Assembly (NCBI RefSeq): GCF_022952855.1
Contig: NZ_JALJDX010000222.1
Span: forward strand, 264,608-328,607
Source: Pseudomonas sp. RGM2987
GTDB lineage: Bacteria; Pseudomonadota; Gammaproteobacteria; Pseudomonadales; Pseudomonadaceae
Length of the DNA: 64,000 nucleotides
Direction of reading: 5' to 3'
Shown one piece after another: positions 30,628 through 38,896 of the stretch; position 1 is the first letter of the stretch, and every line of letters starts with the position of its first letter. Position numbers and translations under genes: made by a program. The notes below the pieces were generated by a model that saw only the letters and a program-made list of their open reading frames with translations, did not search any database and had not been told where the DNA came from.

Positions 30628-30653
30628 ACTATCTATCTACCTATCGATAGGTA
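30628..30653. promoter_or_regulatory. Putative TetR operator 1 (CCTATCGATAGG)
   Basis: The perfect palindrome CCTATCGATAGG occupies 30640-30651, just upstream of the GST start and preceded by CTATCTATCTA. The same CTATCGATAGG core recurs 41 bp away next to the TetR start. Confidence 0.65.
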
Positions 30654-30686
30654 TAAACTACGGCAAGAATATTTTCACTGTCAACG

Positions 30687-30703
30687 ACTATCTATCGATA
30701 GGA
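30687..30703. promoter_or_regulatory. Putative TetR operator 2 (CTATCTATCGATAGG)
   Basis: A second copy of the palindromic core CTATCGATAGG at 30692-30702, ending at the GGAAGG ribosome-binding site of the regulator gene. This position suits autorepression. Confidence 0.65.
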
Positions 30704-30713
30704 AGGTAAAACT

Positions 30714-31277
30714 GTGACGACTGATACAAGAGAGACAATCATGGCGGCTGCCCGGAAAATGGTGCAGACCCGTGGCTATAACGGTTTGAGCTTTCGTGAG
30801 CTTGCCAAAGAGGTCGGCATCAAGAGCGCAAGCATTCACTATCACTTCCCGACCAAAGGCGACTTGGCTGCCGCTTTGGCTAAGCGTTACACCGAGGACG
30901 GGCTTGAGTACCTGGATGGCTTACGCGCTCATTCCGAAGACTCGAATGAATGGATAAAGGGTTACACCGACATTTTTCGCATCGCGTTGGTCAATGAAAA
31001 TCGCATGTGCCTGTGCGGCATCATGTCCGCCGAATATCATGACTTGCCGCCAGAAGTGAGGACGGAGGTGGATGGCTTCACCGAACTGAATGTGCGCTGG
31101 CTGACGGAGGTGCTGTCCGTTTGCCGGGCGAATTTGAGTCTCGAGGAACGACAGCAGCAGGCGCTAGCGATCTATGCGGCTGTGGAAGGCGCTCAGTTGA
31201 TCGCTCGGGGGCGCGATGACATCAGCGTTTTTGACAAGACAATCGAGACGTATCGCTCGGCAGGCCTGTTGCCTTGA
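30714..31277 (+). CDS. TetR family transcriptional regulator
   Basis: A 187-residue TetR-type repressor. The N-terminal helix-turn-helix is clear (ETIMAAARKMVQTRGYNG, then FRELAKEVGIKSASIHYHFP, residues 6-45). The C-terminal ligand-binding part resembles the TetR_C group with LCGIMSAEYHDLP. GTG start with GGAAGG 7 bp upstream. Two identical palindromes in the gap to the divergent GST gene are probable operators for both genes. The inducer is unknown. Confidence 0.93.
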   Translation: MTTDTRETIMAAARKMVQTRGYNGLSFRELAKEVGIKSASIHYHFPTKGDLAAALAKRYTEDGLEYLDGLRAHSEDSNEWIKGYTDIFRIALVNENRMCLCGIMSAEYHDLPPEVRTEVDGFTELNVRWLTEVLSVCRANLSLEERQQQALAIYAAVEGAQLIARGRDDISVFDKTIETYRSAGLLP

Positions 31278-31301
31278 GACGTCGTAGATCGAGAGACGTC
31301 T
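31277..31301. terminator. Possible hairpin between convergent genes
   Basis: AGACGTC / GACGTCT arms separated by 11 nt, immediately after the TetR stop and before the end of the convergent SnoaL-like gene. There is no T-tract, so terminator function is uncertain. Confidence 0.35.
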
Positions 31302-31422
31302 TCATTGCGGCGGCGGGGTGTCAGCAGGCGCTGCTGGAACTGCAATAACGGACGATACGCAGCCATGTGGATGGCGAGAGCGAGGTGTGGAACCCACCCC
31401 GCTTCCTCTCAACGACGGCGGG

Positions 31423-31971
31423 TTACGCTTGCTTCAGCTGGGGCATGTATTCGGCAAGTTCAGCAGGATTCGTAGTCGGTGGGTTGAGCCTCGTATTGAC
31501 GGTTGATCCGCCAATGTACCGCTCGAAGACTTTCCAGCCGTGTTCAGTTCGACGCAAGCGATCCATCATGGGCGAGTACAGCCAGATTGCAGGTAAATCA
31601 TCAGGACTCTCGATGGCTTGACCATCTCCCAACGTCGCCGTCGACTCTGGCGTCGCGTAGCGCACTAACAGATTTTGATAACGCACCACGACTCCGTCTT
31701 CATCGGCATCGACAACATGATTGGTAGCGTGTCGGCTGACGCCTGGAATCAGATAGGGGTAGTCCTTCTTGAAAAACTGGCGGATCTCGTCATGACCGCT
31801 GATGGTCCCATGGAAGTGGTACGCGACAGCATCAGGTAGAAAGGCATCGACCATTGCCTCCACATCCCATGTTTCGAACCACCAGTTAAGCCTGTTCACG
31901 AAATCGATCGCGCTGCTTCGGTCCGCTGGATCGACAACACCTTGGCGGGAAATTCTTGGAAAAGCTTTCAT
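31423..31971 (-). CDS. SnoaL-like / NTF2-fold protein
   Basis: A 182-residue cytoplasmic protein with the NTF2-like cone fold pattern of the SnoaL family (FVNRLNWWFETWDVEAMVDAF, then YHFHGTISGHDEIRQFF). Members include polyketide cyclases, limonene-epoxide hydrolase relatives and many of unknown function, so no reaction is assigned. It lies 65 bp downstream of a MarR regulator on the same strand, and the gap holds an operator-like repeat matching one near the regulator start. Confidence 0.88.
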   Translation of the reverse strand: MKAFPRISRQGVVDPADRSSAIDFVNRLNWWFETWDVEAMVDAFLPDAVAYHFHGTISGHDEIRQFFKKDYPYLIPGVSRHATNHVVDADEDGVVVRYQNLLVRYATPESTATLGDGQAIESPDDLPAIWLYSPMMDRLRRTEHGWKVFERYIGGSTVNTRLNPPTTNPAELAEYMPQLKQA

Positions 31972-32002
31972 GGTACTGCCTCATTTTTTTGGTAGAAATC
32001 AC

Positions 32003-32018
32003 ATGTGTAATTGCACAT
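32003..32018. promoter_or_regulatory. Putative MarR operator A (ATGTG-N6-CACAT)
   Basis: ATGTGTAATTGCACAT, a perfect 5-bp inverted repeat with a 6-bp spacer, 32 bp upstream of the SnoaL-like gene. It matches the repeat next to the MarR start. Confidence 0.5.
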
Positions 32019-32036
32019 TTGCCCTGCAAAAAAAAA

Positions 32037-32474
32037 CTACTCGCCGATAACCTGTTCGAGAAGCAAGTTTCGAATCAGTACAGCCGAGGCGTCGCCGACT
32101 TGATCTTCTCGCTCACGCTGAGCAGCTTCCCAATGGGGGTCAGCCTCTTTCAACTTCGCTCGTCCCTGCACGGACAGCGAGAGCTTGATGGCAGCACGCG
32201 GCCCCTCAGTATGGCTAGCGATATAACCTTCGTTCTGCAGTGGTTTCAGGGCCCGAACCAAGGTGGTTCTTTCCATGACCATAATCTCTGCCAGTTCGGC
32301 GATCAGGATACCGGGGTGTTCATTGATCACCGCCAGAGTGGAAAACTGCGAGACAGTGAGATTCACAGCAGACAGGTGCCGGTCGTAGAGGCGGGTCAGC
32401 AGACGTGCGTGACGTCTGGCGGCGAGACAATGACAAAGGTCGGCGCCATGGAGTGTTTTCATGACGCCCATCAT
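32037..32474 (-). CDS. MarR family transcriptional regulator
   Basis: A winged-helix regulator of about 145 residues (LTVSQFSTLAVINEHPG, then IAELAEIMVMERTTLVRALK, then the wing around EGYIASHTEGPRAAIKLSL). The start is uncertain: ATG codons lie at 32474, 32471 and 32462 and the frame stays open to 32618. I take the first of the cluster because the upstream part has no MarR similarity and a palindrome ends beside it. No convincing ribosome-binding site is visible. The likely target is its own promoter and the downstream SnoaL-like gene. Confidence 0.88.
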   Translation of the reverse strand: MMGVMKTLHGADLCHCLAARRHARLLTRLYDRHLSAVNLTVSQFSTLAVINEHPGILIAELAEIMVMERTTLVRALKPLQNEGYIASHTEGPRAAIKLSLSVQGRAKLKEADPHWEAAQREREDQVGDASAVLIRNLLLEQVIGE

Positions 32475-32490
32475 ATGTGCATATGCACAC
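32475..32490. promoter_or_regulatory. Putative MarR operator B (ATGTG-N6-CACAC)
   Basis: ATGTGCATATGCACAC directly abuts the MarR start codons; its inner part TGTGCATATGCACA is a perfect palindrome. It shares the ATGTG-N6-CACA pattern with the site at 32003-32018. A minus-strand TTGACT hexamer lies just upstream. Confidence 0.5.
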
Positions 32491-32637
32491 GAGTCAAATA
32501 CTATTTTTGAACTGAACCTCACCCGTTTCCCCATGCACTGTCGGATACGCCGTACACATTCATGAGTTTGCCCGGCGCACCTGGCCGCTCCCTGAGCATT
32601 GCCTGGCTGTGCGTCCACTTTAGTTATGCAGCCCTGA

Positions 32638-35007
32638 CTACAACGTCACAAACAACGCCGACGTCCAGACCCGCGACTGATCCCGCTGCCGGGCGCAAAT
32701 GAACAGGGGGTGTTCACGGCCCCGCTCCAGGTTCAACCGGGCAAGCTCGATGTTCCCTTGCAGCTCGCGAGGCAGCGATTCAGCCGTGACTCTTTCCAGG
32801 GATACCTTCAGCTCCGCACCCGGCAGCTCTTCAACCACTTGCGACAGCGCCAGTAATTGCTCGCCGGGGACTTCCATCAAAACCGTGGGCGCATGCACGT
32901 ACGGCTGCGGTTCCGATGGATCGCCGACCTTGATGTAGTTGTCGATACGGCTGTGGACCTGCAACATGGCGCCGGCCAGTTGCGACAGCTCGATTTCGAT
33001 GCTGTCGGTATCGCCGTTGGTGTCGGTACGGAAGGCCAGGACCGTAGCGTCCTGGCGCCAGACAGTCTGCTCGGGATGATCGAGGCCCAACGCTCGAAAG
33101 CCATTGATGACCGCACCGGTGATGCGAATCTCACCGGTCCAGTAGGCGCCGCGGTAACGGTCCTTGATCCTTGCGCCACCCAGGCGAAGACGGATGCGTT
33201 GCGTGGAAAAACCCAGCTCCTGATGCAGGTTGCGCGACCAGATCAGCTGGTCGCCGTCGTACAAATCGACCTGCTCCCAACCGGCCTCGCCCAGCAATCG
33301 ATAGTCCAGCGTGGCGGTCGAATCAGCGGTGAAGACTTCGCCCATGAAATGTTCGCCCTGGCGCAGGCTGGCGAATGAGCGCTCGCCGGTCGTGGCAAAG
33401 GTGCGACGGGCGCGAAGGGCCTTGCCGACGCTGGCGCGGTCAAAGCCGTCAGCCAACACACCGGTCAACCCACCACGCGAGCCGAACACCGCCGTCGCCG
33501 GGACGCCACCTCCGCAACGGCCCTGGTGCTCATCGCTATTGGCCGCGGCGCCCACTCGATAACCACGGGCCAGTGCCTCGGCGTAGACCCAATGGAACTG
33601 CCCCCAGGCCGAACCGACTTCGATCAGTCGCTCAAGCTGCGGGTGGTGCCAGTCGAGGTTGCAACGGCGTCCGCCCACATGGGGCATCATCAGGTGGCCT
33701 TCGGGGTCCTTGGCATAGGCGGCATACAACTCATCCACCGGCCAGGCGCCCGGTTTGATGGTACCGGCGGTGAACTCGTTCCATTCGAAGGAGCGCACCA
33801 GGCGCCCTTGATTATCGAAGGGAAACTCAGGCTTGCGGTCATGCAGGAACACCACATTGCGATCCCCGCCCGCGCAGGAGTTACCGCACCACTCGGTGCC
33901 GGGGTAGCAGACGAATCGGCCCGGTTCATTGAGTTCATGGATCAGCCTGACCGCCTGGTCCCAGCGTTGCTCGGTGATATTGAAGTCGTTGGCGGTGTAG
34001 CCCAGCACATCGAGCCCGGCGACGTCACGCCCGTAGCTGAGGTTGTACAAGGTGTCGTTGGTGCCCACGGTGTCATCGGAATGCACATGCAGGTCGGCGT
34101 AGAGAGGACGCAAGGCCGTGCCCGCCGGATCGACCGTGACGAAGGCCTGGGCCCCACGGACGGACCGCGCATCCACCTCGGCCCCCAAACGCCACTCGCC
34201 CGGCGTGCCGAGATCAACGCCCGCAATCCGCGCAATGGCCCAGCCTTCAGCGGCCAACGTGAACGGCTGTCGGCGCGCCACGCCTTCAGGATCAACCAAC
34301 GTCAGGGTGCCGCCCAGCGGCAGCTGTCGACAAGTATTGCCCCAGGCATCATCGGCCCTGAGCAGCACATCGAACGCCTCTCCCGCACTGACCAGTCGCG
34401 GCACGATCAACTGCAAACCGTGGGCAGGCCCCGGCACGATGTCGAGCAACGGATCACCCGGCACCTCGGCAAATTTCGAGCTGCCCAACGGGTCGATGAA
34501 CAGACGGAAGCGGAAGTCTTTTTCAACGAAACTCTGCACCCGCGTGCCCGCCCCGCCCTGACGCCGATCACCCAGGCGAATGATCACCTTGTCGCCCGGA
34601 TTCAGATAACCGTCGACGATATCGATGATGATTGCCTTCTGGAACGGCCGTTCATGGCCCTTCTGGTCGAAGCGCACCTTGAGGTGCTGCACGGTGGCCT
34701 GACTCTGGCCCGGAACGAGCTCGCCGGCCTGGTACTCGGCGCTGACATAGTTGGGGCCGGCCGGGTTCGAGGTCTGGAACAGGGCCCAGTCGGAGTAGAA
34801 CTTGAAGGCCAGCTTGAGCCAGGCACCGTCGGCCAGGCCGCTGCCACCGACCTCGTAGACCAGGGTGATTTCATCCCATTGACCGGCGACCAGCGTGTCA
34901 CGGTCGCAGTGAATGCTGCCCAGGAACGGCCGTTGCTTGTTGCGCTCGTACAGGCCCTGGGGAGCGATGTAATGCCCGGCTTCGCGGGGATCGAAAACGT
35001 TACTCAC
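32638..35007 (-). CDS. DUF3604 family protein with PHP-like metal motif
   Basis: A 789-residue protein with no signal peptide. The C-terminal two thirds match DUF3604, whose signatures resemble PHP phosphoesterases: DLHVHSDD near residue 305, then PGTEWCG, MMPHVGG and NSDEH, likely metal ligands. The N-terminal third is beta-rich and not recognised. A GTG start at 35007 is chosen because GAGGTG lies 4 bp upstream; the frame extends to 35058 without similarity. It is the last gene of an operon with a sulfonate/taurine-type ABC importer 60 bp upstream, so it may act on the imported compound or its product. The reaction is unknown. Confidence 0.88.
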   Translation of the reverse strand: MSNVFDPREAGHYIAPQGLYERNKQRPFLGSIHCDRDTLVAGQWDEITLVYEVGGSGLADGAWLKLAFKFYSDWALFQTSNPAGPNYVSAEYQAGELVPGQSQATVQHLKVRFDQKGHERPFQKAIIIDIVDGYLNPGDKVIIRLGDRRQGGAGTRVQSFVEKDFRFRLFIDPLGSSKFAEVPGDPLLDIVPGPAHGLQLIVPRLVSAGEAFDVLLRADDAWGNTCRQLPLGGTLTLVDPEGVARRQPFTLAAEGWAIARIAGVDLGTPGEWRLGAEVDARSVRGAQAFVTVDPAGTALRPLYADLHVHSDDTVGTNDTLYNLSYGRDVAGLDVLGYTANDFNITEQRWDQAVRLIHELNEPGRFVCYPGTEWCGNSCAGGDRNVVFLHDRKPEFPFDNQGRLVRSFEWNEFTAGTIKPGAWPVDELYAAYAKDPEGHLMMPHVGGRRCNLDWHHPQLERLIEVGSAWGQFHWVYAEALARGYRVGAAANSDEHQGRCGGGVPATAVFGSRGGLTGVLADGFDRASVGKALRARRTFATTGERSFASLRQGEHFMGEVFTADSTATLDYRLLGEAGWEQVDLYDGDQLIWSRNLHQELGFSTQRIRLRLGGARIKDRYRGAYWTGEIRITGAVINGFRALGLDHPEQTVWRQDATVLAFRTDTNGDTDSIEIELSQLAGAMLQVHSRIDNYIKVGDPSEPQPYVHAPTVLMEVPGEQLLALSQVVEELPGAELKVSLERVTAESLPRELQGNIELARLNLERGREHPLFICARQRDQSRVWTSALFVTL

Positions 35008-35067
35008 ATGACACCTCGTGCAGTGGTCCACTGAAGGTTTGAAGGGGGGCAAAGACAATGGCGAGGC

Positions 35068-35817
35068 TTATTGCACGCGCCATTTCTGGTAATGACGCTC
35101 GATGCGCCGGAACACAAAACTCTCCATCAGCCAGGCAATCAGGCCGATCACGACGATGCCCAGCAGCACCTGGCTGCTGTTGCCGATCTGCCCACCGGTG
35201 GAGACCATCCAGCCGATGCCCTGGGAAGCGCCGATCATTTCCGCCGCCACCAATGCCCGCCAGCCCTGGCTGAAGCCAATGCGCAGGGCGGCGGTTACGA
35301 AAGGCAGCGAAGCCGGCAGGTAGACGTGGGCCAGCAGTTGCCAAGCGTTGGCACCCAAGGTCCGCGCCGCGCGGACTTCACCGCCGCGGATGCTTTGCAC
35401 GCCTTCCTGGATGGTCACCGCCATGGGAAACATCGCCGCGATGAAAATCACCAGGACGATGGAGACATAGCCCAGGCCGAAAATGATCATGATCAGCGGC
35501 GCCCAGGCGATCGGCGGGATCGCCATGAACAGGCTATTGAGCGGTGAGCTGAAATCACGAAAGCGCGAGGACAGCCCGCCCGCCGTGCCCAGCACGACCG
35601 CAACGACGACCGCCGCGCAGAAACCACCTAGCTCCTCTAGGACGCTGGCTCGCAGGTGTTGCCACAATGAACTGTCGCTCAGCCAGCGTACGGCCTCGCG
35701 GGCCACATCCCAGGGCTGCGGCAGGATGTAGGTGGGAAAGCGGCTGGCCAGGGCCACCCATATCAACAACAGGAACGGCAGTGAAGCCCATCCCCAGTTC
35801 GGTTTTGGCAGAGACAT
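35068..35817 (-). CDS. ABC transporter permease, SsuC/TauC type
   Basis: A 249-residue inner-membrane permease with about six membrane segments and the cytoplasmic EAA-type loop (GANAWQLLAHVYLPASLP, then RIGFSQGWRALVAAEMIG) typical of nitrate/sulfonate/taurine importers. It lies 7 bp after the binding-protein gene and shares an operon with the ATPase and the DUF3604 gene. Confidence 0.94.
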   Translation of the reverse strand: MSLPKPNWGWASLPFLLLIWVALASRFPTYILPQPWDVAREAVRWLSDSSLWQHLRASVLEELGGFCAAVVVAVVLGTAGGLSSRFRDFSSPLNSLFMAIPPIAWAPLIMIIFGLGYVSIVLVIFIAAMFPMAVTIQEGVQSIRGGEVRAARTLGANAWQLLAHVYLPASLPFVTAALRIGFSQGWRALVAAEMIGASQGIGWMVSTGGQIGNSSQVLLGIVVIGLIAWLMESFVFRRIERHYQKWRVQ

Positions 35818-35824
35818 GGCGGAC

Positions 35825-36826
35825 TCAGTGCGCGGCTTTTTCCAGGTAAGAGGTATCCACGATCTGATCAGTCTTGAGCGTGGTATCGATAAAACCCAGG
35901 TCGTGGGAGTAATCCATCAGGCGCTGGATGAACTGGATATCCGAGGGCTGCAAGTCCGCCGACCAGCCCAGCCGCGTACGTGCCTGGGCCACAATAGCCT
36001 CTGGCGCGATGGTCTGGCCATCCAGGCCTTGCACCGCTTCAAGCTTGAAGGCCTCGGCGATGAGCCGGTTCGATTCGGCAGGATGTTCGTTGAGAAAGGC
36101 AATGGCCTTGCGATGGGCGCGCAGCAGCCTGACCACGTCATCAGGTCGCTCCTGCAAGGTTTTCGGCAAGGCTATCACCACGTACCAGGGATACTGTGGC
36201 AGCGCCTGGTTGACATCCAGCAGGATCCGGCTCGAACCGCGCAGCACTGACTGGCTGACGAAAGGCTCCCAGGAAAATGCCGCGTCGACGATGCCGCGCT
36301 CCAGGGCAGCATTCATGTTGCCGGGTGGCATGTCGACGATGTCCAGGTCCTTGTCAGGATTGAGGCCGGCCTTTTCCTTGAGCACGTAACCACGCAGCAG
36401 CACATCCATGCCACTGCCCTTCTTGACCCCGGCCAGCTTCTTGCCCTTGAGCGCTTCCAGGCCGGTGATCGGGCTTTTGCTATCGACAATCACAGCGGCC
36501 TGCCCGTAGTTGACCTTTGCCAGGATCCGGCTTTGCAAACCTCGGGAAAACCACTGGTACACCGGCGGTGTCCCGACATAGGCCACATCCAGCTCACCGG
36601 CGGCCAAGGCCTGCTGGATCACCGGGCCATCGCCCAATGCCTTGAGGTCAACGTCCAGGCCCTCCTCGCGGTAGAACCCCTGCTTGTCAGCGATCAACGC
36701 CGGCGCGTTGGCCATGGCAAAGACGTAGCCGATACGCAGGGGTTTATCCTCGCCAGCCACGGCGAAAGCGCTGCCTGCCAAGGTGGCAACAGACAAGGAA
36801 AGGGCAAGCAGCGAACGTTTGATCAT
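35825..36826 (-). CDS. ABC transporter substrate-binding protein, SsuA/TauA type
   Basis: A 333-residue periplasmic binding protein of the NMT1/SsuA fold. The signal peptide is MIKRSLLALSLSVATLAGSAFA. Family blocks include LRIGYVFAMANAPALIADKQ and DGPVIQQALAAGELDVAYVG. Its ATG overlaps the ATPase stop (ATGA), indicating coupled translation. Sulfonates, sulfate esters, nitrate, thiamine precursors and others are bound within this family, so the substrate is not assigned. Confidence 0.94.
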   Translation of the reverse strand: MIKRSLLALSLSVATLAGSAFAVAGEDKPLRIGYVFAMANAPALIADKQGFYREEGLDVDLKALGDGPVIQQALAAGELDVAYVGTPPVYQWFSRGLQSRILAKVNYGQAAVIVDSKSPITGLEALKGKKLAGVKKGSGMDVLLRGYVLKEKAGLNPDKDLDIVDMPPGNMNAALERGIVDAAFSWEPFVSQSVLRGSSRILLDVNQALPQYPWYVVIALPKTLQERPDDVVRLLRAHRKAIAFLNEHPAESNRLIAEAFKLEAVQGLDGQTIAPEAIVAQARTRLGWSADLQPSDIQFIQRLMDYSHDLGFIDTTLKTDQIVDTSYLEKAAH

Positions 36827-37662
36827 GCTGTCATCTCAAGGCGGGAGGTAGGAAAAGCCGTAGCCTGGGGCGCGTCCATGACTTGGGAAATGCGCTCCAT
36901 CAGCTCATTGCGGTAATCCAGAAAGGCAGGCAAGCGGCGGGTTTTCAGGTTGGAACGGGGACGCGGCAGGCGGATGTCCAGTTCGCTGTGAATACCGCCG
37001 GGGGCGATATTCAACACGATGACCCGGTCCGCCAGGAACACCGCTTCGTCGATGTCGTGGGTAATGAACAACACCGTCTGGCCGAGTTCGGCCCAGATAC
37101 GCAACGTCTCTTCGTTCATGCTGTTGCGACTGATGGCGTCCAGCGCGGCGAAGGGTTCGTCCATCAGCAGCACGCTGGGTTCGAGCGCCAGGGTCCTGGC
37201 CAGGGAGACGCGTTGTTGCATGCCGCCGGACAGCTGATGCGGCAAGCGATGCGCGGCCTTTTCAAGACCGACCAGTCGCAGGTATCGCAACGCCTTTTCG
37301 CGCTGTTGCGCTTCGCTGGCCTGGGCGCTCATCCGCAGGCCAAAACGGACGTTTTCCAGGGCGCTCAACCAGGGAAACAATTGCGGAGCCTGGAACACAT
37401 AACCCAACTCCGAACGCTCTGGCCGCACCGCAGTCTGGTTGATGGTGATCTGCCCGCTTTGCGGTTGCACGAAACCCGACAACAAGTTCAGCAAGGTGGT
37501 TTTCCCGCAGCCGGATGGCCCGAGGATCGCGACGAATTCGCCGGGCCTGGCGTTCAGGCTGAACGAGGAAAACACCCGATGCCCGTTGGGGTAACTGAAG
37601 CTGATATCAGCGACTGTCAGGGCATCGGCTTGCGGCTGTTGGTGCGCAAAGGTTTTGGGCAT
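36823..37662 (-). CDS. ABC transporter ATP-binding protein, SsuB/TauB type
   Basis: A 279-residue ATPase with Walker A GPSGCGKTT (residues 48-56), Q-loop FQAPQLFPWL, signature LSGGMQQRVSLAR and Walker B VLLMDEPFAALD. The frame is open to 37731, but a promoter-like pair and a perfect palindrome occupy 37703-37731. The ATG at 37662 is therefore the better start, although no strong ribosome-binding site is visible. First gene of the four-gene operon ending in the DUF3604 protein. Confidence 0.92.
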   Translation of the reverse strand: MPKTFAHQQPQADALTVADISFSYPNGHRVFSSFSLNARPGEFVAILGPSGCGKTTLLNLLSGFVQPQSGQITINQTAVRPERSELGYVFQAPQLFPWLSALENVRFGLRMSAQASEAQQREKALRYLRLVGLEKAAHRLPHQLSGGMQQRVSLARTLALEPSVLLMDEPFAALDAISRNSMNEETLRIWAELGQTVLFITHDIDEAVFLADRVIVLNIAPGGIHSELDIRLPRPRSNLKTRRLPAFLDYRNELMERISQVMDAPQATAFPTSRLEMTA

Positions 37663-37702
37663 GGCAAGTGTCGTCAGGTCGTTTACAATGGCAATGCCTG
37701 AC

Positions 37703-37731
37703 ATAATACGTATTAATACAAGTATGCCCAA
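37703..37731 (-). promoter_or_regulatory. Promoter with palindromic operator for the ABC/DUF3604 operon
   Basis: On the minus strand TTGGGC (37726-37731) and TATTAT (37703-37708) are 17 bp apart. The perfect 12-bp palindrome TAATACGTATTA (37704-37715) overlaps the -10 element, as expected for a repressor site. The GntR gene on the other strand is the natural candidate regulator. Confidence 0.55.
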
Positions 37732-37798
37732 TAACCTATTTTTATAACCTTAGAAGTGACGGCCCGCCCTGCCCCACTCAGTGCCATGGAAGCTGACA

Positions 37799-38542
37799 GT
37801 GTCCACGTCCATTCTTCGCGAAAGCACCACCTCGCTCTACGAACAGATCGCCCATCGGCTGCTGGAGGAGATCCAACGCGGCGACTACGAGCCCAGCGGC
37901 AAGCTGCCGTCCGAGGCGCAGTTGGGCGAGCGGTTCGGGGTGAGCCGCGTCACGGTTCGCCTGGCGGTCGGCAAGCTCAGCGATGACGGCGTGGTGGAGC
38001 GCAAACAAGGCAAAGGCACGTTCGTGGCGGCCAAGCAGGTACGCCACGGCCTGGACGCGTTGCGCAGTTTCCATGAAGCGTTGTTGCTCCAAGGACTCCA
38101 GCCGACCATGCAAGTGGTCAGCCATGCCCTGCAGGCCGTTCCAGAGGCACTGCGTGGATTGTTTGAAAACGCCGAGGACTGCTTGCTGCTGGAACGCCTG
38201 CACTCTGTCGATGACGAACCCATCGCCTTGGGCCGCAGCCATTTACCTGCCGAGCTGGCCGAGGTGGCCTGGGCTGAAGTCGAACATCAACCGATTTATT
38301 CCATTCTCGAGTCAATCACCGGCCTGCCGGTCATTCGCGCCGACCTGGCAATCCGCGCGCAAGAGGCCGATAAACACCTGGCCGGCGCACTGCACATCAA
38401 ACGCGGCGCGGCGCTGCTGGTCATGGAGCGCACCTCCTATTTCGCCGACGGCCGCTGCTGCGACCGCACGACGTTCTACATCCGACCGGAACGCTATGCC
38501 TTCATTCTCAGTGGCGTTTTCAAGTCTGCTTCGGGCAGTTGA
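37799..38542 (+). CDS. GntR family (HutC/UTRA) transcriptional regulator
   Basis: A 247-residue regulator with an N-terminal winged helix (SLYEQIAHRLLEEIQRGDY, then LPSEAQLGERFGVSRVTVR and the KQGKGTFV wing) and a C-terminal UTRA effector domain (LERLHSVDDEPIALGRSHLP). The GTG at 37799 is preferred because GGAAG lies about 7 bp upstream; an earlier GTG at 37781 is in frame. It is divergent from the ABC/DUF3604 operon, with a palindrome over that promoter. The effector is probably the imported compound or a metabolite of it (inference). Confidence 0.92.
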   Translation: MSTSILRESTTSLYEQIAHRLLEEIQRGDYEPSGKLPSEAQLGERFGVSRVTVRLAVGKLSDDGVVERKQGKGTFVAAKQVRHGLDALRSFHEALLLQGLQPTMQVVSHALQAVPEALRGLFENAEDCLLLERLHSVDDEPIALGRSHLPAELAEVAWAEVEHQPIYSILESITGLPVIRADLAIRAQEADKHLAGALHIKRGAALLVMERTSYFADGRCCDRTTFYIRPERYAFILSGVFKSASGS

Positions 38543-38896
38543 CGGCCGGCTTAGTCAACACTCCTGCGTTGAATATCCGCTTGCATGGATCACATGCATA
38601 ACTTTGCGTCGACTTGAGAGGTGCCTTGATGAGGGGTGGGACGCTTCCGGCAAGTTGTCCCGGGCCGGCTGGAGCCCGCCGTGCCAAGCCTATGACAAAC
38701 AAGTGCTCTTCGTGACCAGCAATTGCGAGCCCACCTTGCGCAGGGTTGTGGGTGGGTTTGTATGACTGTGTGTCTGCCGGTGCCCGGCTTACACACGCTT
38801 GCGATAAGCCTCCTTGCCGACACACCCGGCTTACAGCTGCTTGAAAGACTCCTCCGTGCTCCCGGCGCAGCCCGCCGGCCTCCAAGGAGATCAACC
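38543..38896. other. 354-bp intergenic region, no gene recognised
   Basis: Between the GntR stop and the DoxX-like start. It contains a short direct repeat of CCGGCTTACA (near 38788 and 38829) and the AAGGAG ribosome-binding site of the next gene at its end. I see no RNA gene or clear promoter. Confidence 0.5.

Noticed and set aside
33526..35034. 502-codon plus-strand frame opposite the DUF3604 gene
   Set aside because: Shadow of a real minus-strand gene that has a ribosome-binding site and operon context.
37663..37731. Longer N-terminus of the SsuB/TauB-type ATPase
   Set aside because: The segment contains a promoter-like pair and a perfect operator palindrome, and adds no family similarity.
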